Notes: generated by a model from the sequence alone, not told the origin. DNA of 64,000 bases from an uncultured Actinomycetes bacterium (GCA_903928745.1 CAIYRR010000001.1:1-64000); one strand, 5' to 3'; positions 19,666 to 28,643 are shown, numbered from the stretch's first letter. Made by a program: numbers and translations.

Positions 19666-20694
19666 GTGCGTTTTCCTCGAGTTGCAGCCGCCTCTAGTTT
19701 CGGGCTTGTTCTAGCAATCTCCCTGACCGCCGTTCTCGTATCTTCCTACCCTGCCGCCGCGGCCCCGTCGCTCGCTGATGTCCAGGCGCGCGTTTCCCTG
19801 CTTCAAAGTGAGGCGGCAAATGCAGCTGAGGGCGCCCAGTCAGCCAAAGTCCAGTTAGCTTCGCTGACCAGGACGTTGAGCGGGATCAAACAAGCCGCAG
19901 CCGCTCAAAGCCAGACGGTTGCGCAATTGCGAAAATCTCTAGGCGCCATCGCCGTTGAGCAATACAGAACAGGTGGCCTAAGCCAGAGTTTGGAACTACT
20001 TTTTTCCAGCGATCCGACCTTGTATCTATCAGCGGCGGGATCCCTTGATGCCATCACTCGCCGAAAGACTTCGCAACTTCGCAAGTATGCAGTCGCTCAA
20101 CAACGTTTGAGCGCAACCACGTACACGGTGAATGACAAAATGACTTTGGTCAAAGCCACTCAAGCTCGATTGACCGCACAGATGGCTCAAGCTCAAGCAA
20201 AATTAAAAGAGGCTGAAAAATTATTGGCTAATCTCAAAAAGAGTGATCGAGCCCGACTTGCTCGCCTTGCTCTTTTGAAGGAGAACGCAGATCAAGCCTC
20301 ATCATTGGCCCTGGCGAAAAGTACAAAAGGAATTTCCGGACGCGCTGGCCTGGCTTTGAAGTTCGCAATAAAGCAAATTGGTGACAGGTATGTTTTCGGA
20401 GCTGCAGGAATGACGTATTGGGATTGTTCGGGCCTAACCATGTTGGCTTATCGAGCGGCGGGTGTTTCACTTCCGCACTCAGCGGCAGCGCAAGCAAATT
20501 ATGGAAAACGTGTGTCGCTGAATGCACTTAAACCAGGTGATTTAGTTTTCTTTGGTCGTCCCATCGGTCACGTGGGTATCTATTTCGGCGGTGGCAAGAT
20601 GCTTGATGCTCCGCACACGGGCGCTCGCGTCAAAGTTGAGCCATTCGGATCCTATTTCGGGCGGGAAAGATTCGTCGCAGCGCGACGTTTCTAA
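19666..20694 (+). CDS. Secreted NlpC/P60 peptidoglycan endopeptidase with coiled-coil
   Basis: Cell-wall hydrolase of the RipA/RipC type, 342 aa, cutting within peptide stems. A signal peptide (about residues 1-34, cleaved near AAA-PS) is followed by a long coiled-coil, roughly residues 36-200 (repeated QAQAKLKEAEKLLANL-like heptads). The NlpC/P60 domain occupies ~225-342, with the catalytic Cys in YWDCSGLTMLAYRAAGV and the His in PIGHVGIYFGGG. The start is GTG at 19666. The pimB'-like gene follows immediately, as in the Rv2190c-Rv2188c region of M. tuberculosis. Confidence 0.92.
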   Translation: MRFPRVAAASSFGLVLAISLTAVLVSSYPAAAAPSLADVQARVSLLQSEAANAAEGAQSAKVQLASLTRTLSGIKQAAAAQSQTVAQLRKSLGAIAVEQYRTGGLSQSLELLFSSDPTLYLSAAGSLDAITRRKTSQLRKYAVAQQRLSATTYTVNDKMTLVKATQARLTAQMAQAQAKLKEAEKLLANLKKSDRARLARLALLKENADQASSLALAKSTKGISGRAGLALKFAIKQIGDRYVFGAAGMTYWDCSGLTMLAYRAAGVSLPHSAAAQANYGKRVSLNALKPGDLVFFGRPIGHVGIYFGGGKMLDAPHTGARVKVEPFGSYFGRERFVAARRF

Positions 20695-20695
20695 A

Positions 20696-21835
20696 GTGTC
20701 ACACATTCTTTTTGTCACCAATGATTTTGGTCCACGTGCCGGAGGGATCGAAACTTTTATTATCGGATTGATCGAACGTCTGCCCAAGGAAAGCGTTGTT
20801 GTTTACACATCAGCTCAAGCAGACACTGATGCTTATGATAAAAAGTGGTTATCTGATTTTGGCGTAAGAGTTGTAAGAGATCGAACGAAAATTCTGCTCC
20901 CAACACCACGTGTTGCGCGGGCTGTAAGCAAACTTGCAAAAGAGATTAATGCTGACGTCGCATGCTTTGGTGCGGCGGCGCCTTTAGGTTTACTTGCACC
21001 AACCCTGCGCAGAGCCGGCATTAAGAAAATCGTCGCTCTCACTCATGGACATGAAGTGTGGTGGGCAAGAGTTTTTCCATTTTCCTGGGCAATGCGCCGT
21101 ATAGGGAAATCAGTTGATGTCCTGACCTACCTTGGTGAATTTACCCATAAAGCAATTGCCAAAGCGCTCTCACCGAGCGCTCAATCATCGATGCTCCGTA
21201 TTGCACCAGGAATAGATACCGAGCACTTCAACTGTGATCCTGATGCCGACCAACTCCGATCTGATCTTGGCTTGGCACACAAGCGTGTGATTGTCTGCGT
21301 TGGACGTCTGGTGCATCGAAAAGGACAAGACCGTTTGATTCAAGCGATGCCCATGATTGTGCGCTCCATTCCGAATGCACATTTATTACTGGTGGGACAA
21401 GGGCCATATCGCGAGAAACTCGAATCCTTTGTGAGTGAATATGGAGTCCAAGATTCGGTGACATTTATTGGACGAATCCAATATCAAGAACTTCCTAAAT
21501 ATTTCAAAGTAGGAGACATTTTCGCGATGCCCTCAAGGTCACGCTTCAGGGGATTAGAAGTTGAGGGGCTAGGGATTGTTTATCTAGAAGCCAGTGCTTG
21601 CGGCTTACCCGTCATCGCAGGAAATTCAGGAGGTGCCCCTGATGCAGTCCTTGAGGGAGAAACAGGGATAGTTGTCGATGGAACGCAAGTACAGCAAATT
21701 GCTCAAGCGTGCATCGAATTGTTATCAGATCGAGAGCGCGCACAGGCTATGGGACGAGCCGGCCGAAATTGGATTGAGAAGTCTTGGTCTTGGGATTTAT
21801 GGGCGAGTGAATTTAGAAAGACTTTGACTATCTAG
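20696..21835 (+). CDS. GT4-family glycosyltransferase, PimB'-like mannosyltransferase
   Basis: GT-B fold glycosyltransferase of 379 aa. The N-terminal domain has the acceptor-site motif FGPRAGGIETFI; the C-terminal donor domain has VGRLVHRKGQDRLI, LLVGQGPYREKLE and the EX7E region (EVEGLGIVYLEASACGLPVIAG). Length and context match PimB' (Rv2188c), which transfers the second mannose onto phosphatidyl-inositol mannoside. An inositol-phosphate synthase gene (31421) supports inositol lipid synthesis. Start: GTG 20696, one base after the upstream stop; the frame runs open further upstream inside the NlpC gene but the Rossmann strand starts here. Confidence 0.85.
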   Translation: MSHILFVTNDFGPRAGGIETFIIGLIERLPKESVVVYTSAQADTDAYDKKWLSDFGVRVVRDRTKILLPTPRVARAVSKLAKEINADVACFGAAAPLGLLAPTLRRAGIKKIVALTHGHEVWWARVFPFSWAMRRIGKSVDVLTYLGEFTHKAIAKALSPSAQSSMLRIAPGIDTEHFNCDPDADQLRSDLGLAHKRVIVCVGRLVHRKGQDRLIQAMPMIVRSIPNAHLLLVGQGPYREKLESFVSEYGVQDSVTFIGRIQYQELPKYFKVGDIFAMPSRSRFRGLEVEGLGIVYLEASACGLPVIAGNSGGAPDAVLEGETGIVVDGTQVQQIAQACIELLSDRERAQAMGRAGRNWIEKSWSWDLWASEFRKTLTI

Positions 21836-21841
21836 CAAGTA

Positions 21842-22465
21842 TTAATCGACCAGATTATTCTTCAATGCAACTGCGAGTGCTTGAGTCCTTCCCGTGACTG
21901 ACAATTTTCTATAAATAGATGCCAAGTGAGTCTTTACCGTAGCTTCCGATATAAATAGTTCTTGCGCAATTTGCTGTGATGTCTTACCTGATGGAAGAAA
22001 TGCGAGAACTTGGAATTCCCTTGCCGTTAGTTTGAATCCGACTTTCTTATGTTCAATGGCAGCACGTAGACCTTGGGCTGAAAAGGTGAGGGGAGCAGAG
22101 AAAGCATGCGATACCGCGGCAACAACTTCGTGCAGCGGTGCACTCTTTACGATGAAGGCGCTTGCACCCGCTTGCAAGCTTGCCAGAAGGTGGCTCTCGT
22201 CATCATGAAGTGTAAGAACAACGATGCCAACTGTTGGAGATATTCCTCTCGCCCAGGAGACGACTTCTAACCCGCTGCCATCAGGCAGACTCAAATCAAC
22301 AACTATGACATCTGGTTTCTTATGAGCAATTTGCGCGAAAGCTTCGTTTTTCGATGCAGCTTCTCCTATTACGGAATACCCCGCATGAGTAAGTGCGCTT
22401 TTTAATCCTTGACGGACCACATCATGGTCATCAATAAGCAAGATCGTAATTTCCGATGTGTTCAT
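21842..22465 (-). CDS. NarL/LuxR-family response regulator
   Basis: Two-component response regulator, 207 aa. The receiver domain (residues ~7-122) has the acidic pair in LLIDDHD, phosphoacceptor Asp57 in VIVVDLSLPDGSG and Lys near 107 in FIVKSAPLHEV. The C-terminal LuxR HTH (about 143-207) reads LTAREFQVLAFLPSGKTSQQIA and SEATVKTHLASIYRKL. The open frame extends 50 codons upstream, overlapping the kinase gene; the ATG at 22465 starts the receiver domain and is four bases after the kinase stop. It converges on the pimB'-like gene. Confidence 0.93.
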   Translation of the reverse strand: MNTSEITILLIDDHDVVRQGLKSALTHAGYSVIGEAASKNEAFAQIAHKKPDVIVVDLSLPDGSGLEVVSWARGISPTVGIVVLTLHDDESHLLASLQAGASAFIVKSAPLHEVVAAVSHAFSAPLTFSAQGLRAAIEHKKVGFKLTAREFQVLAFLPSGKTSQQIAQELFISEATVKTHLASIYRKLSVTGRTQALAVALKNNLVD

Positions 22466-22469
22466 GGTC

Positions 22470-23057
22470 CTATTTAGCGCTCGGGACTCGCAGATGGGCG
22501 ACGGTACCCGCATCTGTGCTTTCAATCGTAAACTCTGCATGAATAGTGTTTGCTCTTTCTCGAACGCCAGCGAGACCGAAGTTTGATTGTTCTGCCGTTT
22601 CAATCCCGATGCCATTATCCGTCACCCAATGATTTAGTGAATCTGGGTTTTGAGCGAGCGATAACGTTGCTGATGTGGCGCCAGAATGACGCGCAATATT
22701 TTGAAGGAGTTCGCCAGCAATTCGCAGGATTTCATATTCATATTCGAGTGGAATATCTAGAGGCTTCGATTCACATCGAGTTTCTAAATCAAAAGCAAAA
22801 CGATGATTAGTATTGAGAGCGAGAAGCTCTTGCGAAAGTGTTGATCCGAGAGGTTTTCGCAGTTGGTACATCTCGCGGCGAACTTTGTCGATTAATTCCG
22901 AAACTGTAAATCGGAGTGTGCGCAACTCTTTTCGAGTCGTGGAATTGATTTCGGGCGATGCCAACATGAGGTCAAGGCTGTAACCCACGCCTATGAGGTC
23001 TTGCGCGATTCCATCGTGAATCTCTTGGGCAAGCTTTATTCTTTCGACGCTCGCCAT
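22470..23057 (-). CDS. Soluble histidine kinase of the NarL-partner class (HisKA_3 / HATPase)
   Basis: Only 195 aa, consisting of just the catalytic core. HisKA_3 has phospho-acceptor His14 in LAQEIHDGIAQDLIG. HATPase_c has an N-box ELLQNIARHSG, G1 DNGIG and G2-like NFGLAGVRERA. No membrane segment or sensor domain (PAS, GAF) precedes it. A sensor partner or a metabolite bound to the core must supply the signal. It lies between fadD (ending nine bases upstream) and its response regulator (four bases downstream), suggesting one transcript. Confidence 0.9.
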   Translation of the reverse strand: MASVERIKLAQEIHDGIAQDLIGVGYSLDLMLASPEINSTTRKELRTLRFTVSELIDKVRREMYQLRKPLGSTLSQELLALNTNHRFAFDLETRCESKPLDIPLEYEYEILRIAGELLQNIARHSGATSATLSLAQNPDSLNHWVTDNGIGIETAEQSNFGLAGVRERANTIHAEFTIESTDAGTVAHLRVPSAK

Positions 23058-23066
23058 GAATGCCCT

Positions 23067-24854
23067 CTACGAGTAGAGGGACTCAATTTCATTGGCAAAT
23101 TCCTTAGCAACCACATGTCGCTTAACGGAGAGTTTTGCCGTGAGATGACCACCTGCAATTGTGAAATCAGTCGGAAGGATTATGAATTTTCTGATTGATT
23201 CGGCTTTACTCACTGCCTTGTTTGCCTCATCAACTCCGGTTTGGATGACGGAAATCAAATCAGGATCTTTCGTCAATTCAGCCAAGGAGGTACCTGTCTT
23301 TTTGTTAACAGCGACCCATCCTTTAAGTGCGTCGGCATCTAAAGTCACCAGAGCAGCAATGAAAGGTTTGTTATCGCCAACCACCAGACACTGACTTACA
23401 AGTGGATGAGCACGCAGGCGATCTTCAAGCACAGCGGGCGCAACATTCTTTCCGCCAGATGTGACGATCAATTCCTTCTTGCGACCGACAATGTAGAGGA
23501 AACCTTCTTCATCGATACGTCCAAGATCTCCGGATTTAAACCAATGATCCTCGGTGAAACTTTCTTTGTTTGCCTCATCATTTTGCCAATAACCGCGCAT
23601 AACGATTGGTCCTTTGATAAGAACCTCTCCGTCGTCATCGATTCGAACAGATGTGCCTGGAATTGGTCGTCCGACAGATCCCACTCGGTGATGTGTTGTG
23701 AGATTGAGAGTTGCTCCAGCTGTAGTTTCAGTAAGCCCGTAACCTTCCAAGATTCTGATTCCAGCGCCTCTGTAGAAATGTCCAAGGCGCGCACCTAGTG
23801 GCGCTCCACCGGAGATCGCAGCTTCAACATTTCCACCCATGCCATGACGAATCTTTGAGTACACCAACTTGTCAAAAAGTTTATGTTGGATAAGTAGTGG
23901 CAGGGGAGTCTTGCCCTGATCTAAGGATTCGCTATAGGCAATGGCAACGGCGGCGGCTTTACGAAAAATCTTTCCCTTACCGGCTGCTTCGGCTCTCGAT
24001 TCTGCGCCGTTGTAAATCTTTTCAAAGATTCTAGGCACTGCTAAAACGAAAGTTGGCTTGAAGGATGCAAGATCAATAGGTAAGCGCCCTGCGGGATCTC
24101 CGCAGTGAGCCATATGTAGTCCAGCACTTACTGCGCCAATTTCAACCATGCGACCAAAAACATGTGCAACAGGCAAGAAAAGAAGTGTGGATCCGCCTGG
24201 TTTTAAGAACAGGTCGCTGGCACCTTGAACAACATTTCCGCATTCCGATAAAAAGTTTCCGTGAGTGAGTTGAACACCTTTTGGTTTTCCAGTTGTACCC
24301 GATGTGTAAATGAGAGTTGCTAAAGTGTCTGGAACGAGAGAGTTACGTCGTTTATCGATTTCGTCATCACTGACACCGGCACCTGCTTTTGCAAGAACAT
24401 ACAAAACATCTTCGGTCATAGTCCATACGTGTTGGGTGTGCGCGGGAAGGATTGGCGTAACCAGTTCTTTAAGAATTGGGGTTTCGACAATGAGCCCTAC
24501 GGAACCTGAATCACTGAGAATCCATTCAACCTGTTCGGCCGAGGATGTTTCGAAAATCGGAACAACGCACCCGCCTGCAAACCAAATTGCAAAATCCAAA
24601 ATCGTCCACTCGTATCGAGTACGCGCCATGATTGCTACGCGATCTCCAATATTTACTCCAGCGGCAATTAAACCTTTGGCAGCAGCCCTTACTTCTGCCT
24701 CAAACTCACGAGCTGTGACACTTTGCCATCCCTCGCCCAGAGGCCGAGAGAGCATGACTCTCTCTGGTTCAAACCAAGCCCTTTCGGCCACCAGATTTGT
24801 GAGATTACCTGCGGTCGCTGCGGGCACGAGTGCCGGAATGTTGATTTCGTTCAT
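23067..24854 (-). CDS. Long-chain acyl-CoA synthetase (FadD15-like)
   Basis: Adenylate-forming enzyme of 595 aa that activates fatty acids to acyl-CoA. The P-loop motif TLIYTSGTTGKPKGVQLTHG, the A5 region LEGYGLTETTAG and the A7/A8 motif WFKSGDLGRIDEEGFLYIVGRKKELIVTSGG are all present (described in parts). The frame is open ~48 codons further upstream, but the ATG at 24854 begins the conserved protein. In M. tuberculosis fadD15 (Rv2187) also lies beside pimB' and the SRPBCC gene. Here it heads a unit with a kinase/regulator pair and may feed the beta-oxidation operon at 11.9-15.2 kb. Confidence 0.93.
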   Translation of the reverse strand: MNEINIPALVPAATAGNLTNLVAERAWFEPERVMLSRPLGEGWQSVTAREFEAEVRAAAKGLIAAGVNIGDRVAIMARTRYEWTILDFAIWFAGGCVVPIFETSSAEQVEWILSDSGSVGLIVETPILKELVTPILPAHTQHVWTMTEDVLYVLAKAGAGVSDDEIDKRRNSLVPDTLATLIYTSGTTGKPKGVQLTHGNFLSECGNVVQGASDLFLKPGGSTLLFLPVAHVFGRMVEIGAVSAGLHMAHCGDPAGRLPIDLASFKPTFVLAVPRIFEKIYNGAESRAEAAGKGKIFRKAAAVAIAYSESLDQGKTPLPLLIQHKLFDKLVYSKIRHGMGGNVEAAISGGAPLGARLGHFYRGAGIRILEGYGLTETTAGATLNLTTHHRVGSVGRPIPGTSVRIDDDGEVLIKGPIVMRGYWQNDEANKESFTEDHWFKSGDLGRIDEEGFLYIVGRKKELIVTSGGKNVAPAVLEDRLRAHPLVSQCLVVGDNKPFIAALVTLDADALKGWVAVNKKTGTSLAELTKDPDLISVIQTGVDEANKAVSKAESIRKFIILPTDFTIAGGHLTAKLSVKRHVVAKEFANEIESLYS

Positions 24855-24907
24855 GGCTCCAACGCTAGCGTGACAAAGGTGAGATGGGGAAGGGTAATCT
24901 GTGCGCC

Positions 24908-25345
24908 ATGAGCGATATTTCTTCAGGTTCCATTTCCATCGACGCCCCTGTGGCCGCGGTGTCCGCAATCCTTTTCGATATTGAGAAGTATCCGACATGG
25001 TCGACTTCCATTAAATCCGCCGAAGTCCTGACAAAGGACGATCAGGGCAGGGTCCTCGCGGCCAAACTTTCAATCGATGCAGGCATGATGCGTGACCGTG
25101 TCAGTTTGGATTATGACTGGAGCCAAGCCCCTGACCGTCTGAGTTTTTCACTCAGTGATGCGGACTTACTGACAGGTATGGATGGGGCCTATGTCATCGA
25201 GGCAGAGGATGCGGATACAACGAAAGTCACCTATGAGTTGACCGTGAGTTTATCCATGCCGATTCCAGCAATGATGCGTACAAAAGCCGAGAAAACAACG
25301 ATCGATCAAGCATTGTCGCAACTCAAGGCGTTCGCGGAAAAATAG
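24908..25345 (+). CDS. SRPBCC (START-like) family protein
   Basis: Single-domain protein of 145 aa with the polyketide-cyclase/START-like helix-grip fold. The opening SGSISIDAPVAAVSAILFD and YPTWSTSIKSAEVL are typical. Such proteins bind hydrophobic ligands; the homologue Rv2185c lies near fadD15 in M. tuberculosis. Start is ATG 24908. The glucokinase gene begins at the base after its stop, so both are co-transcribed, divergently from fadD. Confidence 0.85.
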   Translation: MSDISSGSISIDAPVAAVSAILFDIEKYPTWSTSIKSAEVLTKDDQGRVLAAKLSIDAGMMRDRVSLDYDWSQAPDRLSFSLSDADLLTGMDGAYVIEAEDADTTKVTYELTVSLSMPIPAMMRTKAEKTTIDQALSQLKAFAEK

Positions 25346-26287
25346 ATGGCGTTTTCTATCGGTGTCGATGTTGGTGGCACGAAGGTTCTTGGTGGCGTAG
25401 TCGATGTCAATGGCAAAGTCCTAGCCCACGCCCGAAGAGACACTCCACGTCAAGGTGGCAGAGCGCTCACGCAAGCGATTGCCGACGTTGCATTGGAGTT
25501 GATGAAAGATTTCGATGTCAGCACAGTTGGAATATCAGCAGCAGGTTTTATTTCCGCCGATCGAAAAACAATGTTGGCAACACCAAATATTGCAGATTGG
25601 AATGGCGTAAATCTCAATGAAGAACTTTCCGAACTCATTGGACTTCCCGCTGTCATTGAAAATGATGCGAATGCAGCTGCATGGGGAGAAGCGAAATTTG
25701 GTGCAGGACGTGGTGAGAGCCAAGTAATTTTGCTTACGATCGGAACAGGTATCGGTGGTGGAATTATTATTAACGGCGCTCTACACCGAGGCGCGTACGG
25801 AATCGCCGCAGAGTTTGGACATATGCGGGTGGTGCCAGAAGGACATTTGTGCGGATGCGGAGAACGAGGATGTTTCGAGCAATACGCATCAGGTAATGCC
25901 CTTCTTCGCCACGCAAGAGAGGCGATAAATGCTTCTCCCGATGTTGCGCGAAATCTACTTTCGCTGGGAGATGGCACTGTTGCAGGCCTTACAGGTAAGC
26001 ACATTACTGAAGCTGCAAGAACGGGCGACCCAGTTGCTTTAGCGGCGTTTAATACCACGGCACAATGGTTAGGTGCGGGTATTGCATCACTGTCGGTTTT
26101 GTTAGACCCGGCTTGCGTGATTATCGGCGGTGGAGTGATCGATGCTGGTGAGATTTTGCTTGGACCAACAAGGCAAGCGCTAGAAAATTATTTACCGTAT
26201 GCCGGCAAGCATCCTTCGCCAAGGATTATTGCTGCGGAATTAGGTAATGAAGCTGGTCTCGTCGGAGTTGCAGACTTAGCTCGTTAA
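25346..26287 (+). CDS. glk: ROK family glucokinase
   Basis: Phosphorylates glucose at C6 using ATP or polyphosphate. The 313 aa contain the phosphate loop GVDVGGTKVLGGV, catalytic region ENDANAAAWGEAKFG (DNA motif), TIGTGIGGGII, and the ROK zinc motif GHLCGCGERGCFEQYASG (C-x-C-G-x-x-G-C). Actinobacteria rely on this enzyme for glucose because many lack a glucose PTS. Its stop shares four bases (TTAA) with the convergent gene. Confidence 0.94.
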   Translation: MAFSIGVDVGGTKVLGGVVDVNGKVLAHARRDTPRQGGRALTQAIADVALELMKDFDVSTVGISAAGFISADRKTMLATPNIADWNGVNLNEELSELIGLPAVIENDANAAAWGEAKFGAGRGESQVILLTIGTGIGGGIIINGALHRGAYGIAAEFGHMRVVPEGHLCGCGERGCFEQYASGNALLRHAREAINASPDVARNLLSLGDGTVAGLTGKHITEAARTGDPVALAAFNTTAQWLGAGIASLSVLLDPACVIIGGGVIDAGEILLGPTRQALENYLPYAGKHPSPRIIAAELGNEAGLVGVADLAR

Positions 26288-27195
26288 AGAATTGCTCCAT
26301 CTTCATCCGTGAAGTCATCACGTAATGAATAAAGAAATCCCGCAAGTCCGCCAAAGAACGCGATCACGCCTGGCCAAGGCTCGACGCCCAGTGGATTAAA
26401 TCCAGTTACGGCTGCGACTACGGCATAGATGGGCCCAGCGATCATTGCGTAGATGGAATTGCGTTTTACTCTGCTGTGAATCGGCAACAACTCGGGATTA
26501 GGCTCTATAAAATGCTCCTCATTTTCAAGGAGATCAAGATTGTCCAGATAATTTGTGGGGGAGGACTCGTCCAAAGAGAGACCTGCAACGATGGATTCGA
26601 ATTCGGCATCAATGAGATCGGTGTCGTCATCGATGGAAGAAGGCCAAAAACCATGGCCAACTTCGCTGATGAAGAGAATCGTTTCAGAGACACTTGCAGA
26701 TTCATCGCCATCAGTAAGAACTACTTCGCGGATGTAAGCCGATGAAATATTTTCAGCAATCTCTTGGGCTTGAGTAAATTTCTCGCCCGTATCGCCGAGT
26801 GAATACATGAGAAGTAGCGGATGTTCTATCAGATCTAAATTTTCAAAGACATCTTTATATTCTTTGCGCGATGAGCGATTAGCGGATGATGAAATCGGAT
26901 CGATGATGATGATTCCATCGATTTGGTCGGTAAACTCTTCTCCGATTGCCAATGCAGAGACTGAACCAATTCCGACACTCACAACGAAAATCTTTTCGCA
27001 TCTACCTTGCAGAGATAAATATTCCTCGCGCAACTTCTTAGTTGCAGAGCTATCTGCGCCCTCAATGGTGATGATCGAGTGGTCGCTTTGGGCCCGAAGT
27101 CGCTGGGCAAAGTCGGAGGTTTCCGATTGCAGGATCAGAATCCCAACATTGCTCAAGCCAGGCTCGCCTCCGCGCGGGTTTGGGATCTGTGTCAC
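26284..27195 (-). CDS. Alpha/beta-hydrolase-like protein with C-terminal membrane anchor, active serine apparently lost
   Basis: Protein of 303 aa. The first ~180 residues look like a small alpha/beta-hydrolase: a strand-turn VSVGIGSVSALAIG where the nucleophile elbow should be, LLLMYSLGDTGEKF near the acid position, and SEVGHGFWP near the histidine position. The elbow reads G-I-G rather than G-x-S-x-G, so the serine seems missing. An acidic linker (~185-240) leads to two hydrophobic helices (IYAMIAGPIYAVVAAVTG and WPGVIAFFGGLAGFLY). Not a family I can name; probably a tethered binding protein. Confidence 0.6.
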   Translation of the reverse strand: MTQIPNPRGGEPGLSNVGILILQSETSDFAQRLRAQSDHSIITIEGADSSATKKLREEYLSLQGRCEKIFVVSVGIGSVSALAIGEEFTDQIDGIIIIDPISSSANRSSRKEYKDVFENLDLIEHPLLLMYSLGDTGEKFTQAQEIAENISSAYIREVVLTDGDESASVSETILFISEVGHGFWPSSIDDDTDLIDAEFESIVAGLSLDESSPTNYLDNLDLLENEEHFIEPNPELLPIHSRVKRNSIYAMIAGPIYAVVAAVTGFNPLGVEPWPGVIAFFGGLAGFLYSLRDDFTDEDGAIL

Positions 27196-27282
27196 TTTCC
27201 CATAGTGTCATATCTCGTGAATTGCCACTAAATTGGGGCATTGGTGTTGTTCGACATCAAGAACGAGGCGAAGGGCTGGGCG

Positions 27283-27966
27283 ATGATTAATCTGCCATAC
27301 GGATTGCTTCGCGCATTCTTGACGCCTTTTCTCATGCTCCTTTTCAGGCCCAAAGTTACAGGTTTAAGAAACGTGCCCATCAATGGCCCTGTGATTATTG
27401 CGTCCAACCATCTCTCATTTAGTGATTCCATCTTTATGCCCCTTGTTGTACCGAGGAAAGTTACTTTCTTGGCAAAGAGCGAATACTTCACATCGCCTGG
27501 TCCAAAAGGCTTGCTCAAGAAACTTACTTTCATCGCACTGGGGCAAGTTCCTGTAGATCGCTCTGGTGGTCGAAGAAGTGAAGCGGCACTCATTACCGGT
27601 TTGAAAGTTTTGGCAGAAGGAAATTGCTTAGGAATTTATCCTGAAGGGACGAGATCTCCCGATGGCCGCCTCTACAAAGGCCGCACGGGAATCGCTCGAT
27701 TGGCGATCGAATCCGGAGCACCGATCATTCCCGTAGCAATGTTTAATACGGAGAAGATTCAGCCGACTGGCAAAGTTATCCCTAAGATCATGCGTGTAAA
27801 AATGATTTTTGGCGAACCGATTTATCTCAGCGGCGATTCAACGGATATGCAACTTCTGCGCGACGCAACTGATGATTTAATGCGCAAACTCCAAGAATTA
27901 TCTGGGCAAGAGTATGTGGATATTTACGCAACAAAAAGAAAAGCTGAGATGAACGACGAGGATTAA
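27283..27966 (+). CDS. 1-acyl-sn-glycerol-3-phosphate acyltransferase (PlsC-like)
   Basis: Membrane-associated acyltransferase of 227 aa in phospholipid synthesis. Motif I NHLSFSD (HX4D), motif II around GQVPVDRSGG and motif III YPEGTRSPDGRLYKGRTG are clear. The N-terminal hydrophobic LLRAFLTPFLMLLF is the usual anchor. The frame is open from a TTG at 27241 with a GTG at 27244; I prefer ATG 27283 because GAGGCGAAGGG lies just upstream and the protein then begins like its homologues. The conserved neighbourhood includes Rv2182c in M. tuberculosis. Confidence 0.88.
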   Translation: MINLPYGLLRAFLTPFLMLLFRPKVTGLRNVPINGPVIIASNHLSFSDSIFMPLVVPRKVTFLAKSEYFTSPGPKGLLKKLTFIALGQVPVDRSGGRRSEAALITGLKVLAEGNCLGIYPEGTRSPDGRLYKGRTGIARLAIESGAPIIPVAMFNTEKIQPTGKVIPKIMRVKMIFGEPIYLSGDSTDMQLLRDATDDLMRKLQELSGQEYVDIYATKRKAEMNDED

Positions 27967-28643
27967 TCCTCTAGCCCTAAACGTGTCACTAAGTAATTGC
28001 ACGTATTGCAGGTTGGTCCTGCATCTGGAAAAGGTCCTTCCAGAACAGAAATGAAATCTTGTATTACGTTCAGAAAACCGCGCTCGTTTCGCTCGATAGG
28101 GACATAACTTTGGGCAACTCCAAAGCCATATGTATCTGGCGTGTTTCCTATGACTCGATTGGGTTTCCATACGAGCAACCCCATGCTTGCAACAGAGAGA
28201 GCTTTTCCTGAAGCAGGAATTTCCATTGCATAGGTATATGCATGAAGTTGAGGGGAGTAGAAGTCTGCTGAATCCCTTGTACTATCGGAGACTTTGCAGT
28301 CAATGAGGGCAACGGTGCCATCTTCATTTTCTGCAACGAGATCGTATTTACCCAAGATTGCCCAACGGGTAGCTTCGCCATTAACTATCAGTGGCTTACT
28401 TTTTACAAACTCCGCCAACTTGGTGACTTTTCCTGGTCGAAGCGAAGAATCAATTTCTTGAGTTGCAACACCTCGGAAAGCATTCTCTTGGAAAGTCGAT
28501 AGTGGACCAACTAAAGGCATTGTCAGCGGCATCATCACTTTGTGCCAATATTTAATCCACAAACAGCGCTTACAGGTGGATAGACCAAAGGTGAGATCTG
28601 ATGGCGAAATATTCTCGCGAGCTGGTTTTGCGGGTTTCTTCAT
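27963..28643 (-). CDS. Cas4/RecB-like PD-(D/E)XK nuclease family protein with four cysteines
   Basis: Protein of 226 aa. A central GKYDLVAENEDGTVALIDCKVSD resembles the PD-(D/E)XK nuclease core (G-x-x-D, then D-x-K), and SPQLHAYTYAME matches the downstream QxxxY motif of RecB/Cas4-type nucleases. Cysteine pairs flank the core: LSTCKRCLW near residue 20 and PTCNTCNYL near residue 215, as in Fe-S-stabilised nucleases. No cas genes or repeats are nearby. I take ATG 28643, with GGAG nine bases upstream; the frame is open 17 codons more into the LysE gene. It shares a TTAA stop with the PlsC gene. Confidence 0.7.
   Translation of the reverse strand: MKKPAKPARENISPSDLTFGLSTCKRCLWIKYWHKVMMPLTMPLVGPLSTFQENAFRGVATQEIDSSLRPGKVTKLAEFVKSKPLIVNGEATRWAILGKYDLVAENEDGTVALIDCKVSDSTRDSADFYSPQLHAYTYAMEIPASGKALSVASMGLLVWKPNRVIGNTPDTYGFGVAQSYVPIERNERGFLNVIQDFISVLEGPFPDAGPTCNTCNYLVTRLGLED

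Noticed and set aside
24855..24998. 48-codon N-terminal extension of the acyl-CoA synthetase
   Set aside because: It crosses the divergent SRPBCC start and does not resemble FadD sequences.
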